From positions 62,001 to 126,000 of the forward strand of contig SOET01000005.1 of the NCBI GenBank assembly GCA_021646465.1: a DNA stretch of 64,000 nucleotides, written 5' to 3'. This DNA comes from Candidatus Kuenenia hertensis (GTDB lineage Bacteria > Planctomycetota > Brocadiia > Brocadiales > Brocadiaceae). Below, in pieces: positions 51,081 to 59,820 of the stretch. Within the stretch, counting starts at the first letter, position 1. Each line of letters starts with the position of its first letter. Below the pieces are notes generated by a model. The model was not told the DNA's origin and made no database searches. It worked only from the letters and a program-made list of their open reading frames with translations. The translations under genes were made by a program, and so were the position numbers.

Positions 51081-52153
51081 AAGTTAATGCAATAATGGTC
51101 GAAGGAAATGATCAGAATATGAGAGGGACGATACATAGCATCATTATTGCTCCCACAAATAGTGATAACAGGGTAATACCTCATAAATATTTCAATTATC
51201 TTGAAGAAACGATACAGAGAATTCTTACGTCAAAAAATAACAAGAACTCAGGATTTACTATTGATACAAGGTTGAAAAACGAAGATATTTCGTGTAACGA
51301 CCTGAGTTCTATGGGCCTTTCTATTGCCATAGGTATTTATATATGTTTGGATAATCAGGAAAATTTATGGGAAAGCAAATGGCAGGAGTGGTGTTTCACC
51401 GGACAAATTGGAGATATAGAAGGGAATATTGTAAAAATAGGAAATGGTATAGAAAAGGTTAAAACAGTAATAGATGATGGAATAATTCGTTTTGCTGTCT
51501 TTCCGGGTGACAACAAACCGGAGATAGAAAATTGGTTAAAAAAAGAAAAATATGCGTATTACGAACAATCCGGCGGGGAAGAAAATATTTTGAAAAAAAC
51601 GCCTTCATTTTTAGGAAGGCTGTGGCAGTGTTTTTTTAAAAAATCCTTCTATGCAAAGATTGCATTACTGTTTTGGATAATATCAATAGTGTATGTTCCA
51701 ATCAGATTTTACTTTTGGGATTCTCTCTTAAGCCTTGAAAATAATACTAACTGCGTATGTTTACAATTACCAGTAAAGGATGTCAATAAAGCTAAAAGTA
51801 TATTGATAAAAAAAGGATTTCCCGAAAGATTATTAAACGTAAATATTTTAACATCATTGACAAAAGCACAGGCAGGAACAAAAGCATTATTCGGTTATAA
51901 AAATCACGAACTTGAACTGGAAATTGTTTCATCATCAGATGTAACAATGATACTGACTTTCATCTCTACCGCTTATATTGGCATATTTATCTCTGTTATT
52001 TTTGCCTTTACTTTAGCGCACAAAGGTCCTAAAAGCAAATTCATATCAAAAAAATATCCTTACACGTCTATACATCTGGCAAAGCTGAATAAAGAGATTG
52101 TTTTCGTTGGGAATATTAAAGAGATTGAAAAAATTGTTCAAAACAAAATGTAG
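51077..52153 (+). CDS. Membrane protein with an N-terminal Lon-protease-like (S16/S5D2) domain
   Basis: The start is GTG 51077, overlapping the preceding TGA. Residues 1-150 resemble the Lon proteolytic fold: CNDLSSMGLSIAIGIYICL has a Ser (about 78) where Lon has its catalytic DGPSAG Ser, and FTGQIGDIEGNIVKIGNGIEKVKTV mirrors the strand-helix that carries the catalytic Lys (candidates 127 or 129). RFAVFPGDNK then matches the IP-x-NK region. Two membrane helices follow (ALLFWIISIVYVPIRFYFW and LTFISTAYIGIFISVIFAF) flanking a soluble loop. I infer a membrane-bound protease or pseudo-protease that acts on the anti-sigma factor. Lon-like domains in RadA/ComM are non-proteolytic, so catalysis is uncertain. 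Confidence 0.7.
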   Translation: MKVNAIMVEGNDQNMRGTIHSIIIAPTNSDNRVIPHKYFNYLEETIQRILTSKNNKNSGFTIDTRLKNEDISCNDLSSMGLSIAIGIYICLDNQENLWESKWQEWCFTGQIGDIEGNIVKIGNGIEKVKTVIDDGIIRFAVFPGDNKPEIENWLKKEKYAYYEQSGGEENILKKTPSFLGRLWQCFFKKSFYAKIALLFWIISIVYVPIRFYFWDSLLSLENNTNCVCLQLPVKDVNKAKSILIKKGFPERLLNVNILTSLTKAQAGTKALFGYKNHELELEIVSSSDVTMILTFISTAYIGIFISVIFAFTLAHKGPKSKFISKKYPYTSIHLAKLNKEIVFVGNIKEIEKIVQNKM

Positions 52154-52192
52154 ATCAAATAATCAAATAAATAGAAGGGCGATAACAACTGA

Positions 52193-52342
52193 CAAATCCT
52201 CATTACCCACAAACTCAACTCCACTGCCAACACGGTTATTGTAACCTATTTACTCCGGTGGGAAACCGAACACTGTTTCAAGAAACTCAAAGATACTTTT
52301 TACTTTGACCATTATACATGTATGGTACATCCAAAAGATTGA
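52193..52342 (+). pseudogene. Transposase C-terminal remnant (DDE family)
   Basis: The frame reads ITHKLNSTANTVIVTYLLRW, then ETEHCFKKLKDTFYFDHYTC before a stop. The Y-x-x-RW-x-x-E-x-x-F-x-x-LKD pattern is the final catalytic-Glu region of IS4-like transposases. Nothing upstream encodes the rest. TTTGGGGACAGTTTGGGGAC at 52501-52520 lies nearby. It is a degraded insertion next to the 3' end of ssrA. Confidence 0.6.
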
Positions 52343-52577
52343 ACGATACTGGAAACTCTGCCCTACCGTCTGATCTCTTACTTATTGGATCAAGATACTA
52401 TTTTTTACGAACAAAGCCATTATTAATGAAATTTAACGTATTTAGCATTGAACGGGATAAGTTGCAAAAATACTTATAATTCCGAAAGCAGCAATTCAAT
52501 ACTTTGGGGACAGTTTGGGGACGGTTTTTTTGATGTGTTAAAAATGTTAAGTACTTTAACAACAAATACTTAAAAAA

Positions 52578-52928
52578 TGGAGGCGGCGGGAATTGAACCC
52601 GCGTCCCTGGACGCTTCAATATAGGCTTCTACGTATATAGTCTATTTTTTAATTTCGCCGTCAAAACCCCAATAGACAGGGTTTTTAAGGACTAGCGCAG
52701 CTAAGAAGTTCATTCAGACCCCGCTAACGCAAAAGGACTAAACTAACCCGCTGTTCTTCGTTTCATTAATCTCGCAGGTAAAACTAATGAAACGTGGCTG
52801 TCAATTAAGCAGCCATTGCCATTGGTTCTTCGGCATTTAATTGTTTTGCCAGGTTTTTAATGAGGCCGCCTGACAACCTCAATACGCAACCTATACCTCA
52901 TACTATCCGGTCGAATCCTTTCGCCCCC
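52578..52928 (-). ncRNA. ssrA: tmRNA (ssrA)
   Basis: The 5' end GGGGGCGAAAGG (52928 downward) pairs with the 3' acceptor strand CGCCTCC next to the T-arm (GCGGGTTCAATTCCCGC). CCA is not encoded beyond the discriminator A at 52578. The tag open frame reads AKQLNAEEPMAMAA and ends in TAA at 52805-52807, giving the usual small hydrophobic end. The pseudoknot-rich middle is visible as several short complements. tmRNA frees stalled ribosomes and labels the unfinished protein for proteolysis. The 3' end faces the accessory half of the window. Confidence 0.95.
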
Positions 52929-53400
52929 TTCTCGTATCTTTATTTTTTAAGGAACTAATTATTAAGCTTTTTTAACAAATGAGTCGTTTTATAAATTTTA
53001 ACATAAACAAGGGAAAATGCAATTCCCCAAATTATATTACTCAAAATTATTGCCTGGTTTTTTTGTGACCAATTTCACAACAGTATCATCAATAATCGTT
53101 TTTTTTTTAAATAGTGGCAAAGTCTTTCGTTTTCATAATTCGGATTTAACAACAGCATTAAAAACGTATTATATTCAAAAATAATTAAAATTTTTTCAAA
53201 TCAACCTTTTTTCATGAAAGCATACTATTAGTTATAACTATTTAAATAAATGTTAGATATGCTATTTATTAAAGAAAAAATATTAGCGAAAAAAACAAAG
53301 GCTCAACCTCTTATTTTATCTCTTCAAGGACTAAAATTTATAATTTACTATCTATGGGCATGAGAATCGCTCTTATGCGATTCAACGTTAGAAATTGTTT
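52929..53400. other. AT-rich intergenic region upstream of ssrA
   Basis: Very AT-rich spacer with no convincing gene. It must carry the ssrA promoter (reading left), but I cannot fix -10/-35 boxes with confidence. Confidence 0.4.
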
Positions 53401-53432
53401 TGAAATTTGATAGTTTCGGAGAAGTAAAAATT

Positions 53433-53768
53433 ATGATTAATAACGTAAGCCCGTCAGCATCAGAATTGTTAAAGCAAATACAAAGGTTGTCTTCTCAAAC
53501 AAAGCCAAAAATGGAAACGCGGCCTGTTTACAAAAGCAACGAAGTAAACACACACACAGAAAATATTAAAAAGATACTTACCAATATAAAAACAAAGACA
53601 TCAGACAAAACACAAAGGGAAAACAAGGTAACAGTTCAAAAAACTGATGAAACAAAGATGAATAATCGCGGGAAAAATCTGCATGTGGCGGAAAGCTATA
53701 AACCAATACAATTAGAAAAAATTCCTATCAGCAGACAATTAGGTTCGTTCCTTGACACTTATTTTTAA
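53433..53768 (+). CDS. Small basic protein (111 aa), unknown
   Basis: From ATG 53433 the peptide starts MINNVSPSASELLKQIQRL, is rich in Lys, Thr and Asn through the middle (low complexity, probably disordered) and ends in a short hydrophobic QLGSFLDTYF. GGAGAAG lies about 11 bases upstream, with a TTG start 33 bp earlier as an alternative. It stands alone and is followed by a clear terminator. Family unknown. Confidence 0.6.
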   Translation: MINNVSPSASELLKQIQRLSSQTKPKMETRPVYKSNEVNTHTENIKKILTNIKTKTSDKTQRENKVTVQKTDETKMNNRGKNLHVAESYKPIQLEKIPISRQLGSFLDTYF

Positions 53769-53776
53769 ACTGTTTT

Positions 53777-53804
53777 GCCGTAAGAACGGAACACGGCTTT
53801 TTTT
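53777..53804 (+). terminator. Rho-independent terminator after the 111-aa gene
   Basis: GCCGT (53777-53781), a short loop and ACGGC (53793-53797) form a stem followed by a run of seven T. It lies 9 bp past the stop, as expected for this gene. Confidence 0.8.
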
Positions 53805-53950
53805 ACAATCCCGATCCTTACACAAAATCAAACAACGTAATCAATAGTGGCATCTTCCCCCTGATTTTTATAAATTGCATATCATTCGTTATTCTTACAT
53901 TATTTCAGAAAAAACATAGCTATTTGTTCCAATATATCCCCTAATAAAGC

Positions 53951-54001
53951 AGCAAGCTGGTTTTTGAAGAAAAGGAGGAAAACAAAAACCAGCTTGCTTT
54001 T
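53951..54001. repeat. 16-bp perfect hairpin with an SD-like AAGGAGG in the loop
   Basis: AGCAAGCTGGTTTTTG (53951-53966) pairs exactly with 53983-53998; the 16-nt loop contains AAGGAGG. A TTTT follows the right arm. It looks like a strong terminator or RNA element but the presented ribosome-site sequence in the loop is unusual. Confidence 0.75.
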
Positions 54002-54114
54002 AAGAAAGAAGGGTAATTTTGCTATTTAAAACAATTATATTTCATAAAAGGTTCCAATATGATAATGTAAAATTTGTTTTTGTGTTTCTTTAATTTTAAG
54101 TATAATCATTGGCT

Positions 54115-54567
54115 ATGGTTCGCAGCATAACCTTACTCTATTGTCTCTGTTTAGTATTTTTAATTGGATGCGGTACAGCGACCACTAAAAACCCTGGTAC
54201 TGCAGAACAAAAAATAACCAATCTATCGGAGTCGGTTCACTTGTTGGAACAAAAAGTAAATAACTTATCGAATTATTGTTCTTTAATAGTTGGTGATGGC
54301 AACAGACTTCACAACGAAATGGAGGATATCTATCTCTCGAATAGCTATCTCACCAAAAAAATAGAGACACTGGCAAATTCCATCCATAGTTTGCAAAAGT
54401 GCGTATCCGGGATGGAAGCAAATTATACTGCTATGGAAGAAGCATTGAACAATCAGATTTGCAACCTTCAGAAAGCAGAAATTGAATTGTCAAACAGGCT
54501 GGAAATGTTACGGTTGGAAACAAAAGGCTCCCGGAAAAAAGAAAATATTTCTTCGGATATGCCTTAA
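54115..54567 (+). CDS. Lipoprotein with coiled coil (150 aa)
   Basis: ATG 54115 opens a signal peptide (RSITLLYCLCLVFLIGC) with a lipobox Cys. The mature part is a coiled coil: TNLSESVHLLEQKVNNLSNY and LQKCVSGMEANYTAMEEALNNQI. No enzyme domain is seen. It is the first gene of a plus-strand run that continues to plsC. Confidence 0.7.
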   Translation: MVRSITLLYCLCLVFLIGCGTATTKNPGTAEQKITNLSESVHLLEQKVNNLSNYCSLIVGDGNRLHNEMEDIYLSNSYLTKKIETLANSIHSLQKCVSGMEANYTAMEEALNNQICNLQKAEIELSNRLEMLRLETKGSRKKENISSDMP

Positions 54568-54640
54568 TTATATATATGTTGATATCAAATCATACCCATT
54601 ATAACCAATAAACATTTACCGCCATTTCTATCAAAAACTA

Positions 54641-54850
54641 ATGAAAAAAATCCTTTTTATAACCGGTATATGTTTTTGTTATATCATTATTATCTACCTT
54701 ACTTATTGCGCCGTTGCCAAAGTACACAATATTCACGACCCCGCATATGCAAAACGGGTAGTTATTACTACTTTTTTTGCTAATTTATTTCTCTTTGCGG
54801 GGAGTATTTATCTGATTCTTAAATTGAAAGGTTTACCAAAACAAAAATGA
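54641..54850 (+). CDS. Small two-helix membrane protein (69 aa)
   Basis: The protein contains two membrane segments (ILFITGICFCYIIIIYLTYCAV and VVITTFFANLFLFAGSIYLIL) and a short basic tail (KLKGLPKQK). It overlaps the HtrA-like gene by 4 bp (ATGA), so it is translated with it and could be a membrane partner. No family recognised. Confidence 0.75.
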   Translation: MKKILFITGICFCYIIIIYLTYCAVAKVHNIHDPAYAKRVVITTFFANLFLFAGSIYLILKLKGLPKQK

Positions 54851-56334
54851 AAATCGCAAAAAGTTTCTTTATCAACTTAACAGTAACACTTTTTCTTTTT
54901 TTATCCAGTACATCTGCCTTTGCAAATCAAAATACTAATATCGAAACGTTGAGGCAGGAACTCATCGAACTTGAAAAATACACAAAACCCCTTATAGAAA
55001 TATTCAGAAAGGTTTCCGAGTTGGTTAGCCCTTCCGTTGTAAGCCTGATTACAGAAAAAAAACCATACGGTGATCAACCTTCTCCGCAAACTACAATTCC
55101 GGATCAAAACCCACATGCCAATGCAATACCGAAAAAAGGGCTCGGTTCCGGCATTATTGTGGATGAAGGGGGTTACATTTTAACAAACAATCACGTCATC
55201 AGCGATTTTTCCCCTGAAGAAATCACTGTGGCCACTTATAACGATGAACATTACAGTGATATTAAAATTATTGGCGTCGATCCCAACACAGATTTGGCAA
55301 TCATAAAAATCGATGGGAGCGGATTTGTTCCGGCAAAGTTTGGCAACCCTGACGAAGTACAGGTAGGTGATTGGGTTATAGCCATCGGTAATCCTTTCGG
55401 ATTCCAGCAAACTGTTTCCATGGGCATTATCAGCGCCAAAGGACGAACACACGTAATTCCATTTGCGCTTCCCTTTCTCTATGAAGATTTTTTTCAAACT
55501 GACGCAGCCATCAATCCGGGAAACAGCGGAGGACCACTGGTTAATTTAAGGGGAGAAGTTATTGGAGTGAATACTGCAATTGCTACCCGTTCCGGAGGTT
55601 TTCAAGGGGTGGGCTTTGCGCTCTCCGCAAGTATTGCGCAAGAAACTGTTGAAACACTTATCAACACCGGTACAATCGTGAGAGGCTACCTTGGTATTGG
55701 CACACAGGACATTACCGATGAGTTTGCAATGATGCTTGGTTTTGAAAACAAACATGATATCGTAAAGTACTTTGAATTAAACAGAGAAAACGGTGTATTT
55801 GTCATGGAAGTATGGAGCGATACTCCGGCATCTAAAGCAGGAATTCTCCCGGGTGACGTTATTTTTGAAATGGACAGCAAAGTTATAAAAAATTCACTTG
55901 ATTTGCAACGCGTTATCAGGCATGCAAAAATCGACGCTCGTATTGTGATCAAGGTCATAAGAAACGGAGTCGAAAACACCCTGGTCGCCACGGTTGAACA
56001 ACAACCTGAAAGTCTTTCCGGTAAAACGTATACTGCTTTCAGAAAACAGGAAGAACCCGCAAAATTCTCAATAGGGCTGGTTGTCAATGATTTAAGTTAT
56101 GAAATTGCCAAATCACTGGGACTGGAAAATGAAAACGGTGTGTTGGTAATTGAAGTAGACGATAATAGTCCTGCCGGGCATGCAGGGATAAAACCCGGAG
56201 ATTTGATTACCAAAGTTGGAACGAAAAATGTCAATTCGGTTATTGAATTTATGGGAATTATTGAAGAATATTTAAGTTCGAATAAAACAATCACTGTGTA
56301 TGTAAAAAACAAAGGATTTATTACTTTAAAATAA
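54847..56334 (+). CDS. HtrA/DegP-family serine protease with two PDZ domains
   Basis: A signal peptide (FFINLTVTLFLFLSSTSAFA) leads a trypsin-like domain: LTNNHVI (His about 116), NTDLAIIKID (Asp about 149) and NPGNSGGPL (Ser about 227), all three present. Two PDZ domains follow (GVFVMEVWSDTPASKAGILPGDVI and GVLVIEVDDNSPAGHAGIKPGDLI). It is a periplasmic quality-control protease of the DegP/DegQ type. It overlaps the small membrane protein at the start and is followed at once by plsC. Confidence 0.93.
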   Translation: MKIAKSFFINLTVTLFLFLSSTSAFANQNTNIETLRQELIELEKYTKPLIEIFRKVSELVSPSVVSLITEKKPYGDQPSPQTTIPDQNPHANAIPKKGLGSGIIVDEGGYILTNNHVISDFSPEEITVATYNDEHYSDIKIIGVDPNTDLAIIKIDGSGFVPAKFGNPDEVQVGDWVIAIGNPFGFQQTVSMGIISAKGRTHVIPFALPFLYEDFFQTDAAINPGNSGGPLVNLRGEVIGVNTAIATRSGGFQGVGFALSASIAQETVETLINTGTIVRGYLGIGTQDITDEFAMMLGFENKHDIVKYFELNRENGVFVMEVWSDTPASKAGILPGDVIFEMDSKVIKNSLDLQRVIRHAKIDARIVIKVIRNGVENTLVATVEQQPESLSGKTYTAFRKQEEPAKFSIGLVVNDLSYEIAKSLGLENENGVLVIEVDDNSPAGHAGIKPGDLITKVGTKNVNSVIEFMGIIEEYLSSNKTITVYVKNKGFITLK

Positions 56335-57081
56335 ATGTATAAACTTTATCAAATTTTTTTTACCATATATTCATGGTTAACATTTGTTTTATTTTGGATG
56401 CTTTCCACGTTTCTTTCAGTGCTTCTTAGCATGGATACAAAAAACAAAGAAAAGGTATTTAATACAATGGAAAGGATTTTCAGCCGTATTTCTTTTAAAA
56501 TCATTGGCATGAAGGTCACTTTAGAAGGTTTGGAAAATATCCCCAAAAACGAACCCGTCATTTTTATTGCAAATCATCAAAGCATGATGGATATAAAACT
56601 TTCTCTTGCGTACATCCCGGTTAACTTCAGTTTTATCTCAAAAGAGGTTATCTTTCGAGTACCAATCCTGGGTGCATATATGTCTGCATCAGGGCACATC
56701 CCTATTAAACGGGAAGAAGACAGAAAGGCATACACCAGTCTTATAAAAGCAATTAATGAATTAACCGCAAAACAAAAGTCAGTGGTAATATTCCCTGAAG
56801 GGACAAGAAGCGAAGACGGAAACCTGGGAACATTCAAAAGAGGTATTTCACTTATCGTTTTAAAATCAAAGAGAAGAGTCATACCTATGGCAATAGACGG
56901 AAGCAACCGATTTATGCCAAAGCGTGGATTTTTATCTCATCCTGAAAGCAGAAACGTGAAAATATTCTTTGGCAAACCTCTCTGTTTTGATAATTCCAGG
57001 ACCGATCGCGAATATACCATTTATGTAACCAATACATTGAGGAACGCGGTGCAGGAACTTTTAGACACAGCGAAAAAATAA
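56335..57081 (+). CDS. plsC: 1-acyl-sn-glycerol-3-phosphate acyltransferase
   Basis: The 248-residue protein has an N-terminal membrane helix (FFTIYSWLTFVLFWMLSTFLSVLL) and the acyltransferase motifs NHQSMMD (H-x4-D) and FPEGTRS. It makes phosphatidic acid by transferring an acyl group to lysophosphatidic acid at the inner membrane. The ATG abuts the HtrA stop codon, so they are co-transcribed. Length and motifs are complete. Confidence 0.92.
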   Translation: MYKLYQIFFTIYSWLTFVLFWMLSTFLSVLLSMDTKNKEKVFNTMERIFSRISFKIIGMKVTLEGLENIPKNEPVIFIANHQSMMDIKLSLAYIPVNFSFISKEVIFRVPILGAYMSASGHIPIKREEDRKAYTSLIKAINELTAKQKSVVIFPEGTRSEDGNLGTFKRGISLIVLKSKRRVIPMAIDGSNRFMPKRGFLSHPESRNVKIFFGKPLCFDNSRTDREYTIYVTNTLRNAVQELLDTAKK

Positions 57082-57293
57082 TATCCTCATCTATTTACGC
57101 GCTTGTCCATCATCACCACGGAAAGTACACTGTAAAAAATTGCACTTTCCCATTGCAAATTCTGCGGCGGTCTTTCTGTAACTGGTTTTTAATATTGACT
57201 TTGATATTATTTATATATAAATTAAAGTAATTGTTAATTTTAAACAACAAAAAACATTTATCATATAACTCACCTTTTTTAAGGATTTTACCA

Positions 57294-58586
57294 TTGAAAA
57301 ATCCCTTAATTTTCATCTGCCTGTTAGCATGCTGCCTTGGCTGTTCATACGGTAACAAAGGAAATATCGGGAGTCAAAGCAAAACAAGAAAATATCAGAT
57401 GGCAATGGATTATAACAATCTCGGAGCAAAATATGTTGGCAAGGACATGGTAGCAGAAGCAATCATTCAATTTAAAAGAGCCATTTCTTTAAACCCTGAT
57501 TTTGCAGAAGCACATAACAACCTTGGTGTGTCTTATTGCAATATTAAGGAATATGATGAAGCAATAAAAGAATTCAAATTAGCGATTAGGTTGAATCCTG
57601 ACTATTCCAAAGCGCACGATAATTTGGGCTTTGCATACAGAAACAAAGGATTGTATGAAGAAGCAATCGCCGAACATCAACGTGCGTTAAAAATAAATCC
57701 ACAGGATATGGAGGCAAAAAAGAATTTAGAAATTGCCAGGAGGGAAGCAAAAATTGATGAAAAGAAAAGAGAGTTTCAAATCGAAAGTAAAGGTATTTCT
57801 CCCGGATATATTATAGGTTATAATCAGTATACAAGAGGATTATTTGACGATGCCCTGTCTTCATTCAAAGATATCATTGCAGAATACCCCAATGATTTGA
57901 TGTCGTATTACTACCTCAGCTGCGCTTATGTTATGAAAGGTATGGTAAATGACGCAATAAGCGTATACAAAGACCTGTTGGCAAAAGATCCTTCCAATAT
58001 CATCGTTCGATTTAACCTTGCAGATGCGTACATGGAAAAGGGGCTTTATGACGAGGCGGTTCTGGAATACGAAAATATTATACGAATCACTCCAAACAAT
58101 ATCCATGCGTTGTGCAAACTTGGAGAAGCCTATGCGGAAAAGGGATTGCCGGGAAAAGCAGCCCTCTTTTACAATAAAGCAATTGCTTCAAATCCTGATT
58201 TTTCTAAGGCATACAAAGAACTTGGCAGCGTTTATATGCAATCGGGCCTTTACGATAACGCAATATCCGTGTGGAATAAATTTCTTGAACTAAATCCAGG
58301 CTCCTCTAAAATACATTTTAATCTGGGCGTGGCATATACAAAGAAAGATATGCTCACAGAAGCGGCAACTGAATTTAAAAAGGCACTAAATTCTGATCCG
58401 GAAAACATACAAGCCCGTTATAATTTAGCCTATGTTTATGACGAAAGCGGGTTGTTAGATGAAGCCTGTAATGAATACAAGATTGCCGCCGAATTGATCT
58501 CGAAAGAGAAAAACAAAAAAAATATAAAATCTGCTGATAAACAAAATGAATCTGAAGAATTAATCGTTACATTTGGAGAAAAATGA
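57294..58586 (+). CDS. TPR-repeat lipoprotein (430 aa)
   Basis: The preferred start is TTG 57294 (AAGGATTTTACCA upstream), giving a short signal ending in CCLGC. The mature protein is a string of at least nine TPR units, e.g. AIIQFKRAISLNPDFAEAHNN, AIKEFKLAIRLNPDYSKAHDN, ALSSFKDIIAEYPNDLMS, AISVWNKFLELNPGSSKIHFN. It ends in a charged tail. It overlaps the next small membrane gene by 4 bp. Such proteins are scaffolds of outer-membrane complexes. Confidence 0.85.
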   Translation: MKNPLIFICLLACCLGCSYGNKGNIGSQSKTRKYQMAMDYNNLGAKYVGKDMVAEAIIQFKRAISLNPDFAEAHNNLGVSYCNIKEYDEAIKEFKLAIRLNPDYSKAHDNLGFAYRNKGLYEEAIAEHQRALKINPQDMEAKKNLEIARREAKIDEKKREFQIESKGISPGYIIGYNQYTRGLFDDALSSFKDIIAEYPNDLMSYYYLSCAYVMKGMVNDAISVYKDLLAKDPSNIIVRFNLADAYMEKGLYDEAVLEYENIIRITPNNIHALCKLGEAYAEKGLPGKAALFYNKAIASNPDFSKAYKELGSVYMQSGLYDNAISVWNKFLELNPGSSKIHFNLGVAYTKKDMLTEAATEFKKALNSDPENIQARYNLAYVYDESGLLDEACNEYKIAAELISKEKNKKNIKSADKQNESEELIVTFGEK

Positions 58587-58837
58587 CAATTGAAAGAAAA
58601 ATGACCATGAAGCCAAAACTAAAAGTATTTATTATAATTATTATGGCATTGATTATTACGCTAATCTCACTCTATTCGTTCGTAAGCGTTTCCCGTGCAA
58701 TAGATCAAATACGTGGCGCCGATTTATTCTGGAAATGTTTTGCAATATGGATAAAGAGTATCATACTAACCCAAGGGGTGCTTGTCGTAGGAGGGCTTTT
58801 TTTGTTCGTGCTGAGAAAACCAAAAGGTACCGGATAA
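58583..58837 (+). CDS. Small membrane protein (84 aa)
   Basis: The ATG overlaps the TPR lipoprotein stop (ATGA). Two membrane helices are clear (VFIIIIMALIITLISLYSFV and IKSIILTQGVLVVGGLFLFVL) with an intervening soluble segment of about 30 residues. No recognised family. Probable inner-membrane partner of its neighbours. Confidence 0.75.
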   Translation: MTIERKMTMKPKLKVFIIIIMALIITLISLYSFVSVSRAIDQIRGADLFWKCFAIWIKSIILTQGVLVVGGLFLFVLRKPKGTG

Positions 58838-58844
58838 TTCATAA

Positions 58845-59264
58845 ATGTTGCGTTTTATTATAATTTTTGCCGTATTCTATCTCATTTACCTTTCACTAAA
58901 AAACAGTTTAAAAGGAAAACAAAAAAGGGATGTTAGAAAAAGCAACACGGATCAAAAAAATGATGTTTTCAATACAAATCATGTAAAAGAAATTTCTTAT
59001 ATTTTTTACTCTGCGACAAAAGACAATTCAACATGTGATGTTTGCAAGGAACTCGATGGAAAACATTTTTTGCCTAATCATGAAATACATCATTCAATAA
59101 AACCCCCTCATAACAGTTGCAAAAATCCGGACGGGTGTCGTTGTTCCCTTGTCTATGTAACTGAAGGTGAAAACCAAAGTAAAAAAATAGAATCAATTTT
59201 AAAAAAATATGGCGGTACGTGCAGTAGAAGCACTATAGAAAAAGAACTCAAACTTAAAAGGTAA
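58845..59264 (+). CDS. Membrane-anchored protein with zinc-binding phage-head-like Cys/His cluster
   Basis: One N-terminal membrane helix (LRFIIIFAVFYLIYLSL) is followed by a basic linker and a C-terminal part with TCDVCKELDGKHF, then HHSIKPPHNSCKNPDGCRC. The C-x2-C...DGK...PPH-x2-C...CRC pattern is that of the C-terminal domain of phage Mu F-like head morphogenesis proteins. Here it is alone and membrane-tethered, so it is a domesticated zinc-binding unit rather than a phage structural gene. Function unknown. Confidence 0.65.
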   Translation: MLRFIIIFAVFYLIYLSLKNSLKGKQKRDVRKSNTDQKNDVFNTNHVKEISYIFYSATKDNSTCDVCKELDGKHFLPNHEIHHSIKPPHNSCKNPDGCRCSLVYVTEGENQSKKIESILKKYGGTCSRSTIEKELKLKR

Positions 59265-59279
59265 GCAAATATCTTATCC

Positions 59280-59606
59280 ATGAGCATACCGAAAACAATT
59301 ATCGTTTTTGTTACAGCAAGTTCAATAAATGAGGCTCGGGAAATTGGAAAAACATTGGTGGAAGAAAGGCTGGTCGCCTGTTGCAATATCATTAATTCCA
59401 TTGAATCCATCTTCCAATGGCAAGGAAAAATTAACATCGAGAGCGAAGTACTTATGATCTGTAAAACGAAGGAAGAACTTTTTAAACGGGTTGAAGACCG
59501 TGTTCGCAAATTGCATAGTTACGATGTACCGGAAATTATCGCCGTACCTATAACTCACGGCTCAAAAGATTATCTGGATTGGGTCGGAAAAGAAACTATT
59601 CAATGA
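59280..59606 (+). CDS. cutA: Divalent-cation tolerance protein CutA
   Basis: The 108-residue protein has the CutA pattern: IVFVTASSINEAREIGKTLVEERLVACCNIINSIESIFQWQGKI and the end SYDVPEIIAVPITHGSKDYLDWV. CutA forms a trimer with a signalling-protein-like (PII) fold; its cellular role is linked to metal tolerance but remains unclear. Length and motifs are typical. Confidence 0.93.
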   Translation: MSIPKTIIVFVTASSINEAREIGKTLVEERLVACCNIINSIESIFQWQGKINIESEVLMICKTKEELFKRVEDRVRKLHSYDVPEIIAVPITHGSKDYLDWVGKETIQ

Positions 59607-59820
59607 GATTGCAATCTTATTTTTCACTTCAATAAAAACAATTATAAGAAAACCCACATACTTTCCCACCCATTGTATTTGCTCTTGTTTTTTTCAACAT
59701 TTTTAGGAATTTTAATCAATATTTTTTTATTTGAAAGGCATTGATATATGATTTAAAATTACTAAATATTGTGATTATAAAAAGTTAAGACTATTTTTTT
59801 ACGTTTTAAGGAGTTTTAAA

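Noticed and set aside
51077-52153. CalpL-type CRISPR Lon protease
   Set aside because: No SAVED or CARF sensor part is visible and the type III operon is 44 kb away; only the general sigma/anti-sigma/Lon logic is shared.
52501-52530. TTTGGGGACAG/TTTGGGGACGG tandem as a riboswitch or promoter repeat
   Set aside because: It is two short direct repeats near a transposase remnant; most likely leftover mobile-element DNA.
57113-57149. GGAAAGT...ACTTTCC hairpin after plsC as a terminator
   Set aside because: The stem is short and no T-run follows on the plus strand.
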